Positions 53,023 to 63,400 of a DNA stretch of 64,000 bases are shown here, in pieces. The stretch is from Ruminococcus flavefaciens FD-1 (GTDB lineage Bacteria > Bacillota > Clostridia > Oscillospirales > Ruminococcaceae). Position 1 is the stretch's first letter; each line of letters begins with the position of its first letter. The notes beneath the pieces are model-generated. The model was given only the letters and a program-made list of their open reading frames with translations, was not told where the DNA came from and did no database searches. Location of the stretch: positions 1 through 64,000 of the forward strand of contig ACOK01000109.1 of assembly GCA_000174895.1 (NCBI GenBank), written 5' to 3'. Made by a program: the position numbers and the translations under genes.

Positions 53023-55116
53023 TCAGTTCCATGCAATGTCAGCAATTTCATCTGCTGTCTGTGCTGTTGCATAAGCACCTACACCACCAGTCGGAGCTGT
53101 TGCAAATGTTCCGCCTGACTCAACTGGTGTTGTTTTTTCCTGACCGTTTTCATCAATAGTAACCTGAACAGAGTCAAGGAATACATTGAGGTCGAAGTCA
53201 AATGCAATAAATGCGTGCTGTGTTGTATCCTTTGAAAGTGTTACAGAATCAACAAGCTTTGCAGATGAATCGCCAGCCTCAACATCGTCATTGTAATAGA
53301 ATGTTGTAGTCATTCCGTCAGTAGTCTTTGCTGTCCATGTCTGACCGACTGTACCGATATTTGCAAGAGCAACATCGATCTTGATATCGTCAGATGGATC
53401 ATCTGTACCTCCGTTATATGTTGCAGTAAGCTTTGCAGGATCAGTTCCGGAAGCTGCTGTATAAGCCCATGTTAATCCGCCGTTTTCTATGACTTTTTCC
53501 TTAGCGGTATAGAATTTCATATATTCTGTCGGAGCAACAGAAACAACTTCATTTGATGGTAATACAGAAGAAGGTGTAACTGCATTATCGGGAACAGTAT
53601 AATCTGAACGATCAGAACCGCCTGTTGCGCTTCCGTCAGTATAAAGTGCGAGATAGTGATCAGCATTCGCATCTGAAATCAGTGCTCCACTCTTCGGTAC
53701 ATAATAGTAACCGCTGTACTCATAATCATCGGCAGTATTAGCACCATTATTATTACCTAATTGTAAATCAACATTTCTTCTGAACAGATATACGCCCTCT
53801 GTCTGAGGATAGAACTGTGAAGTATCCATGCTGATACCCTTGGTACCATTATCAATATAAGCAACTGTCTTTCCATCCCCAGCGGTAACGGTTGCGCCCT
53901 TTGTTGCAACTATATCGCCCTTTTTGAGGTCGATTACTTTTTTAGTAGCGTCTGCAGCAGTTGAATCATACGCTTCAATTGTAGTAGCCTGCTCTAATAC
54001 ATAGTAGTAATTAGCGCTGTCAGGGCAGGAAGCAAGATATCCGCCAGCCTGCATTGACTGAACTTCGTTGAATGTAGCAGGCTGATTATTGGCTTCATCA
54101 TTTGATGTACCATTTAAATCCGGATTTTTTCTCTGAAGAGTGCTTAACTCTTTGTAATAATTACCGTTTGCATCATAATAAGTAAATCCGAGATTCTTAT
54201 ACTGTTCATCAGTTGTAGCTGTCAGAGGTGTAGATGTTCCAGTTAGAATTGCTACAGAATCATTCTGTGATGTTCTGTTGAATATGCTCATCTCACCCTC
54301 GAGCCACATTCTTACAAAAGCATCAACGTTACCTGTATTTACAGCAGAAACGTCCTTGTTGATAGTCTGACCCGGAATCCAGTCCTCAGGTGGCTGGAAA
54401 TCTTCGGCAATGCTTACATCATAAGCAGCGCTTGCGCTCAGACGGTTAGTAACCTCGTCCTTAGAGCTGAACCATGCAAATGTTGCATTGCGAGTACCGG
54501 AGGTAATGATGTCGGGAAGATATGCAGCATTGAAGATATATTCGTTGATCAGCGTATCACCTGCGAAGTATTCCACTCTGGGTGATTCCACTCCAAAGAA
54601 AAAACGTGCGCCGTCGATAGCGTTATCATCAAATGCCGGGAACTTCTGCTGTACCGCTGCTTTCAGCTTTTCATAAGCGGTGACATTCTTCATTTCATCG
54701 ATTGGAAAGTACACATGAAACCGAGGGCGTGCAGGCAGACCGTTCTTCACCTTCATATGGTTGCGGCTATACACAACATAGAACGGTACATCTGGAAATG
54801 CTGCTCTGACATCCTCTGGTGATTTCCATTCGCTCTCCGGAACATCGCCTTCCAGCGGATTGGTATTCGTATTATCGCAGTCCATCGGCAGGCAGTTTGA
54901 TGAAAGGAAGGTTTTCTTGGAACGATGCGCCCTGATGTTCTTACCCCTGTTATTCCTGCCGTCTGCAAAACGGGCACACACATGGTCATAGGCGACAGCT
55001 TTAGCGAGGTCGGCTTCTGTGGCGACAGGCACCTCAAACGGATAGCTTGTGTTGGTTTTCTGACCGCTGACTGAACTTATATATACAGTCATTGGCGATG
55101 AGGTTGTTTTTATCAT
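53023..55116 (-). CDS. Chimera: AEP-type primase N-terminus fused to a TasA/camelysin-like exported protein
   Basis: 697 residues in one open frame. Residues 1-195 match the N-terminus of phage or plasmid archaeo-eukaryotic-type primases: metal motif D79-C-D81 (PMDCDN), nucleotide motif with H134 (RPRFHVYFPI) and D168 (DGARFFFG). From about 205 the sequence switches to a SipW-dependent exported protein: GTRNATFAWFSSKDEVTNRL, EDWIPGQTINKDVSAVNTGN, VDAFVRMW, then about 400 beta-rich residues. The exported part lacks its own signal peptide, and the primase lacks its C-terminal helicase. AAAGGAG before ATG 55116 serves the primase start. As written it could not be secreted, so it is either a recombination scar or a novel fusion. 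Confidence 0.8.
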   Translation of the reverse strand: MIKTTSSPMTVYISSVSGQKTNTSYPFEVPVATEADLAKAVAYDHVCARFADGRNNRGKNIRAHRSKKTFLSSNCLPMDCDNTNTNPLEGDVPESEWKSPEDVRAAFPDVPFYVVYSRNHMKVKNGLPARPRFHVYFPIDEMKNVTAYEKLKAAVQQKFPAFDDNAIDGARFFFGVESPRVEYFAGDTLINEYIFNAAYLPDIITSGTRNATFAWFSSKDEVTNRLSASAAYDVSIAEDFQPPEDWIPGQTINKDVSAVNTGNVDAFVRMWLEGEMSIFNRTSQNDSVAILTGTSTPLTATTDEQYKNLGFTYYDANGNYYKELSTLQRKNPDLNGTSNDEANNQPATFNEVQSMQAGGYLASCPDSANYYYVLEQATTIEAYDSTAADATKKVIDLKKGDIVATKGATVTAGDGKTVAYIDNGTKGISMDTSQFYPQTEGVYLFRRNVDLQLGNNNGANTADDYEYSGYYYVPKSGALISDANADHYLALYTDGSATGGSDRSDYTVPDNAVTPSSVLPSNEVVSVAPTEYMKFYTAKEKVIENGGLTWAYTAASGTDPAKLTATYNGGTDDPSDDIKIDVALANIGTVGQTWTAKTTDGMTTTFYYNDDVEAGDSSAKLVDSVTLSKDTTQHAFIAFDFDLNVFLDSVQVTIDENGQEKTTPVESGGTFATAPTGGVGAYATAQTADEIADIAWN

Positions 55117-56240
55117 TTGACATCTTCTCCTTTACAGTTGTGTTGACGGGTGAACGACTTAACAATCATTAGCATCACGCTCCTTTTGAACTATTGTTAT
55201 AGCGGCTTGTTGGACGCTTTGTTTCATGAGATACTAGGAATTGTAAGGTGGTAAGAAAAAACTGCAACCAAAAAGCACCTATACGAAAGCAATGAACTTT
55301 CATATAGATGCGTATAAAGTATCTTCCCTCATATACTGTCATGGGAGAGAGCGAATTGGTAGTATGTAATTGAAATATTTTTGCAGTGCTTCAATTATAT
55401 GGTCTGGGAATGACTGTCTGAGAAACAAAAATCGATATTTTCACAAATCTGTAAGTCTCGACGTTATAGCAGCCTCTACTATATAGCGTTTCAAGGGTAT
55501 GTTTTACACCCTGTGAAACAAATTTTCATCTAATCGCACATACCGTCCAATAAAACAAAGACAAAATCCTGACAAATTCACCAATGATTTCATGGTGGTC
55601 GGCTGTTATGCCAATTTATTATTTCTCTCAACATCACATGAAATGCAACAACGCCCTTCATATACTGTCGTGGGAAATACGATTTGTAAGGGGGATGACC
55701 GAAAAAATTTTTTCTACTGATCATCTCGTCTTATTATTCATCAGAAACAACGCCTCTCATATACTGTCGTGGGAGAGGGCAAAACAGCGGTATGTTCACA
55801 AAATGTTTACAATATTTTGGCTTTATGCACAAATGGTAGTTACGCTTATATCAATACTTTGTGCACAACAATGCAAGGCTATTGTTTAATGTCTTACATA
55901 TCAACTATTATATATGATATCTTATCAGCAGAGGAAAGCATATTAGTGGAAGCGTAATGCACTATCGCATCTAATCACACCGTCGTTATACCGCATAACC
56001 ATACCGTGTCCCATGAATGCCGGTGGTACCGTGAGCGTTGAGCGTAGACAACGGTGCGCGCTGTGTTACTTGTGTTGCGCTGTCAGTGTCAGCTTTGCCC
56101 ACACCACCGTTATACCGCGTTGCATGATACGATTCACTTTCGCGATTTTAATTCCTAAAGCGTCTTATACAAAGAAGGAGCGGCTCCTTGGAAGATGGTA
56201 TCGTCTTCCGGGAGCCGCTTTTTGGTGTGTGTCGTTATTT
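55117..56240. other. 1.1-kb non-coding region with three dispersed repeats and hairpins
   Basis: No credible gene. The sequence TCATATACTGTCRTGGGA occurs three times (55329, 55658, 55756), each time within a partly self-complementary CTCTC/GAGAG context. A hairpin, GCACCTATACGAAAG with CTTTCATATAGATGC, lies at about 55276-55312. Related strings ACCGTCGTTATACCGC and ACCGTTATACCGC lie near 55980 and 56107. A strong hairpin, AGCGGCTCC with GGAGCCGCT, followed by five T (56179-56223) can terminate plus-strand transcription. It may be leftover control or origin DNA of the element that supplied the primase part. Confidence 0.5.
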
Positions 56241-59200
56241 CTACTCAAGTACTTTGATGTAATCACCAAGCAACTTTGCATTTGTGTACACAAGTTCACT
56301 CGGCGCACTTGCACCAACACCATCATTTGCGTTTGCACTACTGAGCATCTGTGCTGTTACCTTAACCTTATAGTTTGCGTATACAAGTCCTCTGCTCTCG
56401 AAAGAGCCCAGTGCTGCTCCGTCTTTTGTGATAGCATTGCCATTGCTATCGACCGGAGCATCAGAACCTGTATAAACATCAAAGCTAATCGGCATTCTCA
56501 TGTAATAAGACTTGCCTGCCACGGCATCATCAAGTGCGATAACTTTGTCTCTCGGCACAATGAACGTATACATTGTTCCGTCATTGGTCGATACCACATC
56601 CGTCAAGTCCATATTGATGTTATAGAGATATGCATCAATATCATCAATATTTGTGTATTCGGAATAATTGAACGTACCAGTAGTTTGTTGTTTCTGCTGC
56701 AAAGATACTGTAAATTTTACATGAGTTGCATTCTTTACAGATGCAGCAATCGGTCTGACATCAAACTCTGCTGCCGCTGAAATATGCACTTTTCCGGTGT
56801 TATCAGGAAGATCATTTGCGTTAATTCCAAGCTGTCCATAGCGTTGTCCATCAGAAGCGTATGCGTAAATATCCAATGTTGGCTCAGTCTGAGAAATGAT
56901 GTAATATTTATAATCATTGTAGCCTGCACCCTTGTGAAGTGCATTCGTCTGATTCTTACTTAATGCAGTTTTACCTTCCTCAAAGCCAATATTTGAATAT
57001 GCCGAAACTGTTGCATTCTTCTCGGATTCACCTTTATCTTTTCGTGTGGGAAACTGAGCCTCTTGCTGCGCTGTTAATGTGTAAGTAATAACTGCCGTTG
57101 CCTTAATTGTCGCTATAGCGGGGCTTTCAACTGTGCCTGCAAGGAATCTGCCGATTGGAGTATTCGCCCCTACTTCTACATAGTCCATTCCAACAGTAGC
57201 GTAATTATCAGCAGCAGTATGACTCAAAGTAAGCGGATCTTCACCGTTTGTAGAGCTGATTGTAATGTCTGCATATGCAGTAGGATTACCAAGTATTGCT
57301 CGATCATGCTCATTTCCGTCATTTTTGGTCAAATAAACCAAAAAGCTCTGGAACATATCTACCGTAGAAAGCTGACCACCAACTGCGCTGTTCGCTTCTT
57401 GTGTCAACTGAATGTTGGCTTCAAGTTTTACCTTCACGCTGTTCATTACACTGTTGATCTCTTCCGGATCCAGCCCGGATTCCGGATTAGGATTTTCAGT
57501 ATAATAATGAACATTATTTTGATTGAAAAGGTTTGCAAACAGGACTTGCTTGGTATCTAGAAGGACTCAGCTGTAATGATTTCAGATGTGAACGCACATT
57601 ATGTTCTAATTCTTCTTTTGAACGCGCAGATGCTTGTAACAGTAGAATTGTATGTGATGCCAACATGATCAATGATGTTGTCGCCACTCATAATTTTGTT
57701 GATAATGCCGCCATATGCTAAGCAACCACTATCATACTGGAATTGTGCTTTGTCAGACTGCGTACCAATTGCTATCGTTTCCTTGACAAAGTCTAAGTTT
57801 TTGATCACACAGCCGTTACTATTGTATACAAACGGAACACCATTCGTCAAAGTAATAGTCGGGTAATCCGGAGTTGACTCTGTTCCGTTGTTTTTTCCAA
57901 CAATAACGCCGCGAAATGCATAGTCACCAGTCGTACCTGCTCCCAATCCAGGAAAATCATTTGCAAGAATAAGATCATCGTCAATCAAGAAATATGCACC
58001 TGCCAGATACTTACGAACTGCTTCTCGTGTGAACTTTGTATTGCCGTTCACAAACTGTGGTGTATTTTCTGAATTAAGCTGGAATGCTTTGTGTTCCGGC
58101 GTATCACCTGTAGCGGGGTTACACCAATGCAGATTGTCTGAAATGCTGGATGGCAAATTAATCTGGAATGTTGTGTCCGAGAAAGATGAAGTTTTAATCA
58201 AATCAGCCGCCGTATAAAGTTGCTTTGGCGTTTTAATAACATAAGGGGCATTATAAGTACCGCAACCATCTGTCAGGTTTACAACTGGGATATTAACACG
58301 AAGTTCGTGAATATTATCGCTGTTGCTGTTACCGATGTTGGCAACATAAGGAATGCATTTTGAAGCAAAATTGCCATATGCGGATGCTGCATTATTATTA
58401 GTAGGATGAGTATACTTATCGCTACCAAAATAATTGCGTTGCTCACTAACATTGTCGCTGTCTCTGTTATCAATAGTATTGTCAATTTCAGCACCATAGG
58501 TGACATGATGCTGATTATTTGTCCAGTCTTCATCCCAGTGATAATTATACACGCCCTTGGAATCTGTACCACTGTAAATATAGTGTTGCAACAAAGTCGC
58601 ATTACTGAAAATAGACTTTGTAGAACCATAATATATTAAAATCCTGTCCTGAAAAGTCATTTGCGATTTTTCTGGCATCTAATGTAACACCTGAAAACTC
58701 AATGTTCATGTTGCTGTCAGAAGCATCATCCGCACCCACTTTACCAATCAAACTGGATGCTGCATAGCCACTGAAAGATGTATATCCAGAAGTTGAAACA
58801 TTTTTTATTTTCAGGTCTGCATTCTTTCCAACAGAGTTAAACAGTAATGGCGCATAGCTACCGGCAGCAATTGCATTGTCACCTGTGTAAGTATAAGCAC
58901 CATTGAGAGTAATTCCAGTATCGGAAAATTGACTTGTTACAGATGCATCAACGCCAAGCTTACCACTAATAATAAAACCTGAACCACCATTGTACTTACC
59001 CACATTGCCAGACAGTGTAACACTACCAAGTGTCAGCGAATTTGCAGGAGCGTTTCGGAATAATCCGCAATGCATCATATAGTGCTGGCTAGATGTACTT
59101 ACCGTACTACGTAGATTATTGTCCGTGTTTCCTGTTCCGCTTTCACCCGTCTCGATTTCCTTGTTGTAGAATGTCAGCGAGAAGTTCCTGTTGCTGAACG

Positions 59201-59700
59201 GGAAAGAATTTGCATAGTCAATCGTATAATACGAAAGGCCGGTCATGTCTAAAGTTGTTCCGGACGGAGTAAAGCTCGTTCCGAAGTAGTTATAACCTGC
59301 AATACTTGAATGTGCATACTGCTGTACACTCCAGAGCAACAGCTTTTCAGCATCTGAAGGGCTTCCACTACGAATTGTATCCAAGTTGTAGTAGTAGCGT
59401 GTATTACCGTTCATCGTTACCGTGTTTTTACCATATGTAGTTTTATTTTGATAGATATTGCACGCAGAGCCACTCATGATAACACCTGTGCCGCTGCCAT
59501 CCGTATTGATAGAGACAATCGCATTACCGTTATCCATAATGTCAACTGACTCACTTGGATTCACGCTATAAGCAACAATCTCATCAAACACTGATGGGCT
59601 ATGACATATATCATCATTCTGCTGCTTTTTCAATATTGATTTCTTTTTCGCTATTAAACAAAACGGCATCTGCTTCGCACAGCGCTAATCTGTGAGGAGC
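56241..59700 (-). pseudogene. Large secreted adhesin, broken by several frameshifts and lacking a start
   Basis: Three long frames follow one another: about 59669-58602, 58678-57599 and about 57566-56241. At the first junction (near 58625) KIANDFSGQD in one frame continues as ILIYYGSTKSIFSNATLLQH in the next. Near 57600-57545 at least two more shifts are needed (KEELEHNVRSHLKSLQLSPS lies in a third frame). Another shift lies near 59605, where CEADAVLFNSEKEINIEKAA ends. No start codon or ribosome site is seen before 59700. The product would be a beta-rich, Asn/Ser/Thr/Gly-rich surface protein of about 1100 residues. It lies between a SipW-type exported protein and the chimera and was part of the same fibre locus. 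Confidence 0.75.
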
Positions 59701-59720
59701 AGATGCGTAAAAGGAAAGGG

Positions 59721-59756
59721 AAAAAAGGCTGCGGATAGTATAGTTCTGTCCGCAGC
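59721..59756 (-). terminator. Terminator after the small SipW-type protein gene
   Basis: GCTGCGGA and TCCGCAGC flank a 13-nt loop, followed on the minus strand by CTTTTTTCCC. Confidence 0.88.
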
Positions 59757-59769
59757 TTAATGATTTCTG

Positions 59770-60435
59770 TTATGGTTGTGGGGAGTTCCAGCCTCTGTCT
59801 GCACCAGCATTCCCCGTGCTCTGAATTGCATCTGCAAGAACGTCCAGGCGGAATAGATAGTCTTCCGTCAATGCATAAGCATTTTCATTCAGCTGCACGC
59901 TTTGCAGCAGCTGTGCTGTCAGTTTGGTTTCATCCAGCGGTCCGGTATAGTAGAAGCAATGGTCCGCGGGCTGATAACTCCAGCCGTTCGTCTGCCAGTT
60001 TGAATCCAGATTCAGTGTAATCGTCATTTCGTCGTCTGTGTAAGTCAATGCATTGTTGGATGCATTCCAGACCGGATTTGTGAAGTTGAATACACCGCCG
60101 CAAATGATATCCTGATCTGCGCTGTCAACCCACATCGGAACAAGGCAGACGCGGAGAACTTCTCCCGGATTCTTACGGGTATCCTTGATTTTCACACGCT
60201 TTTCAGTGGAATAGGTCTCATCGTCCCAGTGAAACTCTTTTTCCAATTCCGGGTCTTCACCTGTATTCAGGATTCCGCTTCCTTCTTCATGCAGAAGAAT
60301 ATCCACATTGCCCGGCATAAAGCTGTTTGTCCGTTCACTGCTGTAATAAGCAATTGCGAAAACAATCAGAGGAGCGATGAACATGGCTGCAATGATGCTG
60401 CTTATGATGATTGTACGTTTCTTGTCTTTTTTCAT
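59770..60435 (-). CDS. SipW-type (alternate signal) exported protein
   Basis: A 221-residue exported protein. The N-terminus (MKKDKKRTIIISSIIAAMFI, continuing to about residue 32) is a basic, long hydrophobic signal of the type cut by SipW-like peptidases, followed by SSERTNSFMPGNVDILLHEE. The body has the look of camelysin/TasA-like minor subunits (EKRVKIKDTRKNPGEVLRVCLVPMW). AGGAGGGG before ATG. It follows the giant adhesin gene by 23 bp on the same strand and has its own terminator, so the two form an operon. Probable role: accessory or minor subunit of the surface fibre. Confidence 0.82.
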   Translation of the reverse strand: MKKDKKRTIIISSIIAAMFIAPLIVFAIAYYSSERTNSFMPGNVDILLHEEGSGILNTGEDPELEKEFHWDDETYSTEKRVKIKDTRKNPGEVLRVCLVPMWVDSADQDIICGGVFNFTNPVWNASNNALTYTDDEMTITLNLDSNWQTNGWSYQPADHCFYYTGPLDETKLTAQLLQSVQLNENAYALTEDYLFRLDVLADAIQSTGNAGADRGWNSPQP

Positions 60436-60458
60436 TCAACACCCCTCCTGACGTTTGA

Positions 60459-63400
60459 TTATTTGGAAATTGTGTTTTCTGCATATGCCTGTGAACTGAG
60501 GTAAGCATATTCAGTTTCTGTGTTGGTAAAGCTTGCGGTGGTCAGAGAATCATCGTTTTTAGAATCCGCATCAGTAATCCTGAATGCGACATAAGGTCCA
60601 GCAGCATTTTTCGAATTTGTACCCTGTGCAATAATATTGCCGACAGTTGTTCCGAAGCAGCCGTTTGAGCCTTCCCAGAAATCATAATCCGTCGATGACC
60701 AGCCTTTGATTTCCGTCACGCGGTAAATACCCTTCTGTTTGACATGTACAGTCCTGACACCGCGTTCGATTGCCGTCGGGAACGAATAGGTTTCGCTGTC
60801 AGCGTAATGAATTTCCACACGGCCGGATGAATAGCTGTGATCTGCAAAGTTGTTCAGAATTCCGGGGTGAAGGTGATCATTGCATAATTCTTCGCAGTTC
60901 AGTGTAACATAGAATGTCTCCAGCGGTGAATTCATCGCCGTGTCCTCATCCGTGAATCGCTCAACCATGAATACAAACTTCTGTTCGGAGTCGGCTGTGC
61001 TGCCGTGAACATTCTTATCAAGAAATGCAAACTTTTCGATGTTGAAATAGAAATCATTGATTTCCTTCACATTCGGGATTGTGATAACAAATGCTTCCTC
61101 TGCCGCAGAAGCCGGGTTGGCGTTCGGATCAGATACCGGACTGCCCTTCAGCGTACAGCCGCACTGCGATGCATTTAAAATTGTAACATATCCAAGATTG
61201 CTGATTGAAAACTCAACAGGTACATCCAAAACAAGGTAAGGTTCAGAAACACTGAGTTCCGCAAGGAAGTAGATACCGGGCAAAAGCACATTTGTGATCT
61301 GCGGAATCACGCCGTCCGCACCGGACACAAGTGATTCATAGCCCGCCATCGGGAAATAGTCTTTGATGATTTCGCCTTTTTGGTTTTTAACGCCTTTATA
61401 AAGTGCGAATGTCGCACCCTTCATCACTTCCTGAGTTTCTCCGTCGATTTTCACAGCCTTCAGACCAAAGGGTCTGTTATGAACATCAATAACCGCCTGA
61501 TAAACGCCGGTCGGATCAGCCGTTGACGGATCTACCCAGTAATTCCCGTTGTCTCCGCCGCTGCTGTCCAGGCCGTTTTCATCTTTGGTTATGACTACAT
61601 TCAGGCCGCCGCTGCCGTCTGAATGAACAGTAAACTGAATCAGCTCTTCGGGCAGGCCGACATAACCGTTCGGTGCAGCAGTCTGCGTCAGCGTATAAGT
61701 TCCTGTTTTTTTCGCGCCGTAAAGAACCATCACTTCGCCCAGCTCGTCTGAGGTATAATGATTCTTTCCGACAACGACCGGTGCATTATTCTCATTTTCC
61801 TGCCATGTCAGCTGGAATGTACCGCCGGGAAGCGGGGTATCGTTTCCCCAGTCAAACAGGCGGATGGCAATGCCGTCGTTCCGGACATTTCTGATTGTAT
61901 CCTTTCGGGCATTCTGATCATTACTATGTCCCTCCGGCTCGCCCGGATAATACTCCACGGTATATTGATTTCCCGATTGATCCGTCCATTCTGTAAGCGG
62001 TACAACATTCTGAGTCTCTGCCAGCGTAACATAACCGTTGGTTTCATCCACCGTCAGTGGAGAGCCATCCGGCGTGATCTTGACCTCACGAACCTCGTAA
62101 TAATAATCTGATTCTTCATCAGTCGGATTCGTATGTCCCAAAGTCGTGCCGTTTTCGAGTTCGTCAAAGAAATAGCGCTGAGAGGATACAGTAAGCGTAT
62201 CGCTGATTTTGCCGATTTTTCTGACAGTATCCCGCTGTAATTCACCGTTTACATAAACCGCTACATAGACCGGATCATGCTCGGATGTATAATCGGCGTC
62301 CGACCACTCCTTTGTAACTTCAATGCCCCAGCCTTTCTGGTTTGTAACACGCAGATGCGGCGAGTAATCCTTTATTACAGTTCCGGCATTCTGCTTTGTG
62401 CCACTTTCAACCTCGTAGGTCGGATTGCTGGGTTCATCGCCTGAACTGTCATGCATACATTCATAGCCAGCGAGCTTATAAACCTGATAGCCGATCGGGT
62501 TATCGCTTTCACGCTCCTCGACCATGAATTTCGTTCCGTTCAGCAGACCAGGCACCTTGACCTTGTATTTGGCAGGGATGTTAGAAATCTGGCCGTTCGG
62601 AGAGGTTTCATTTGCATAAAATAGCTTTTCTTCTTCCGACAGTTCCTCAAAAGCATCATTATAATACTGTGTAGTCGGCTGAAAGCCCCCGGACTGGGTG
62701 TTCCATACACATAATCTGTTGTACTCATCCACAACATAATAGGTATGCATATTGGTAAGCGTCAGTGGTTTATCCTGCTTGCTTCCGTCCTCCAGCCAAA
62801 GCCGGAAATTAAAGGTGCTGCTGTCATCCTGAATCTCATTGCGGTCTTTATCGACCAGTTTCTTTTCAATGGTCAGTGTCTTGGATGCGTCCGGGCTGAC
62901 TACATTCGTCAGCTGCATGGTCGGTCTGTGTTCAACAGTATCAGCAGAAGTCGTAAAGTCTTTTGTCTTTTTAGTTTCACTTGGATTTCCCGACACAGTT
63001 TCGCCGTTGCAGATTAACGTATCATAAACCTCGGAATTCAGACCGCATTCCGTGATCCTGTAACTGATCGTGTTATCAGGGAACTTTACGGACACTTCTT
63101 TTCCGGGCGTTATGAAAAATACATTTTCATATGTTTCCGAATCCACCGTATAAGTTGGCTGGAAGTCATCAACCGGCTTGAACGGATTGAGATAGTTGAT
63201 CTCAAAATCCGGATCGGACGGTGTAAGCTTGTTCCAAGTTGTCGTATTTCCTGTTTGAACCAGAACCTCTATCTGATACGGATATTTCATCAGGCTGTAG
63301 TCGATATCGCCTGCGCCCTGGACCTGTTTGTTCAGAACAACACTGCCCGGCTTGATATAGCTGAGGTTAAAGCGCATGTGCAGGTTTGCAGCGCCGGCGC

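Noticed and set aside
53023..55116. An intact phage primase gene indicating a prophage
   Set aside because: Only the first ~195 residues are primase-like, and no capsid, terminase, lysis or integrase genes of a phage are nearby.
55329..55776. CRISPR array from the repeated TCATATACTGTCRTGGGA
   Set aside because: Only three copies with spacings of 329 and 98 bp, so no regular repeat-spacer pattern, and no cas gene in the window.
56013..56780. 255-codon plus-strand frame with many Cys
   Set aside because: Mostly antisense to the adhesin relic, starts in non-coding DNA and runs through a strong hairpin.
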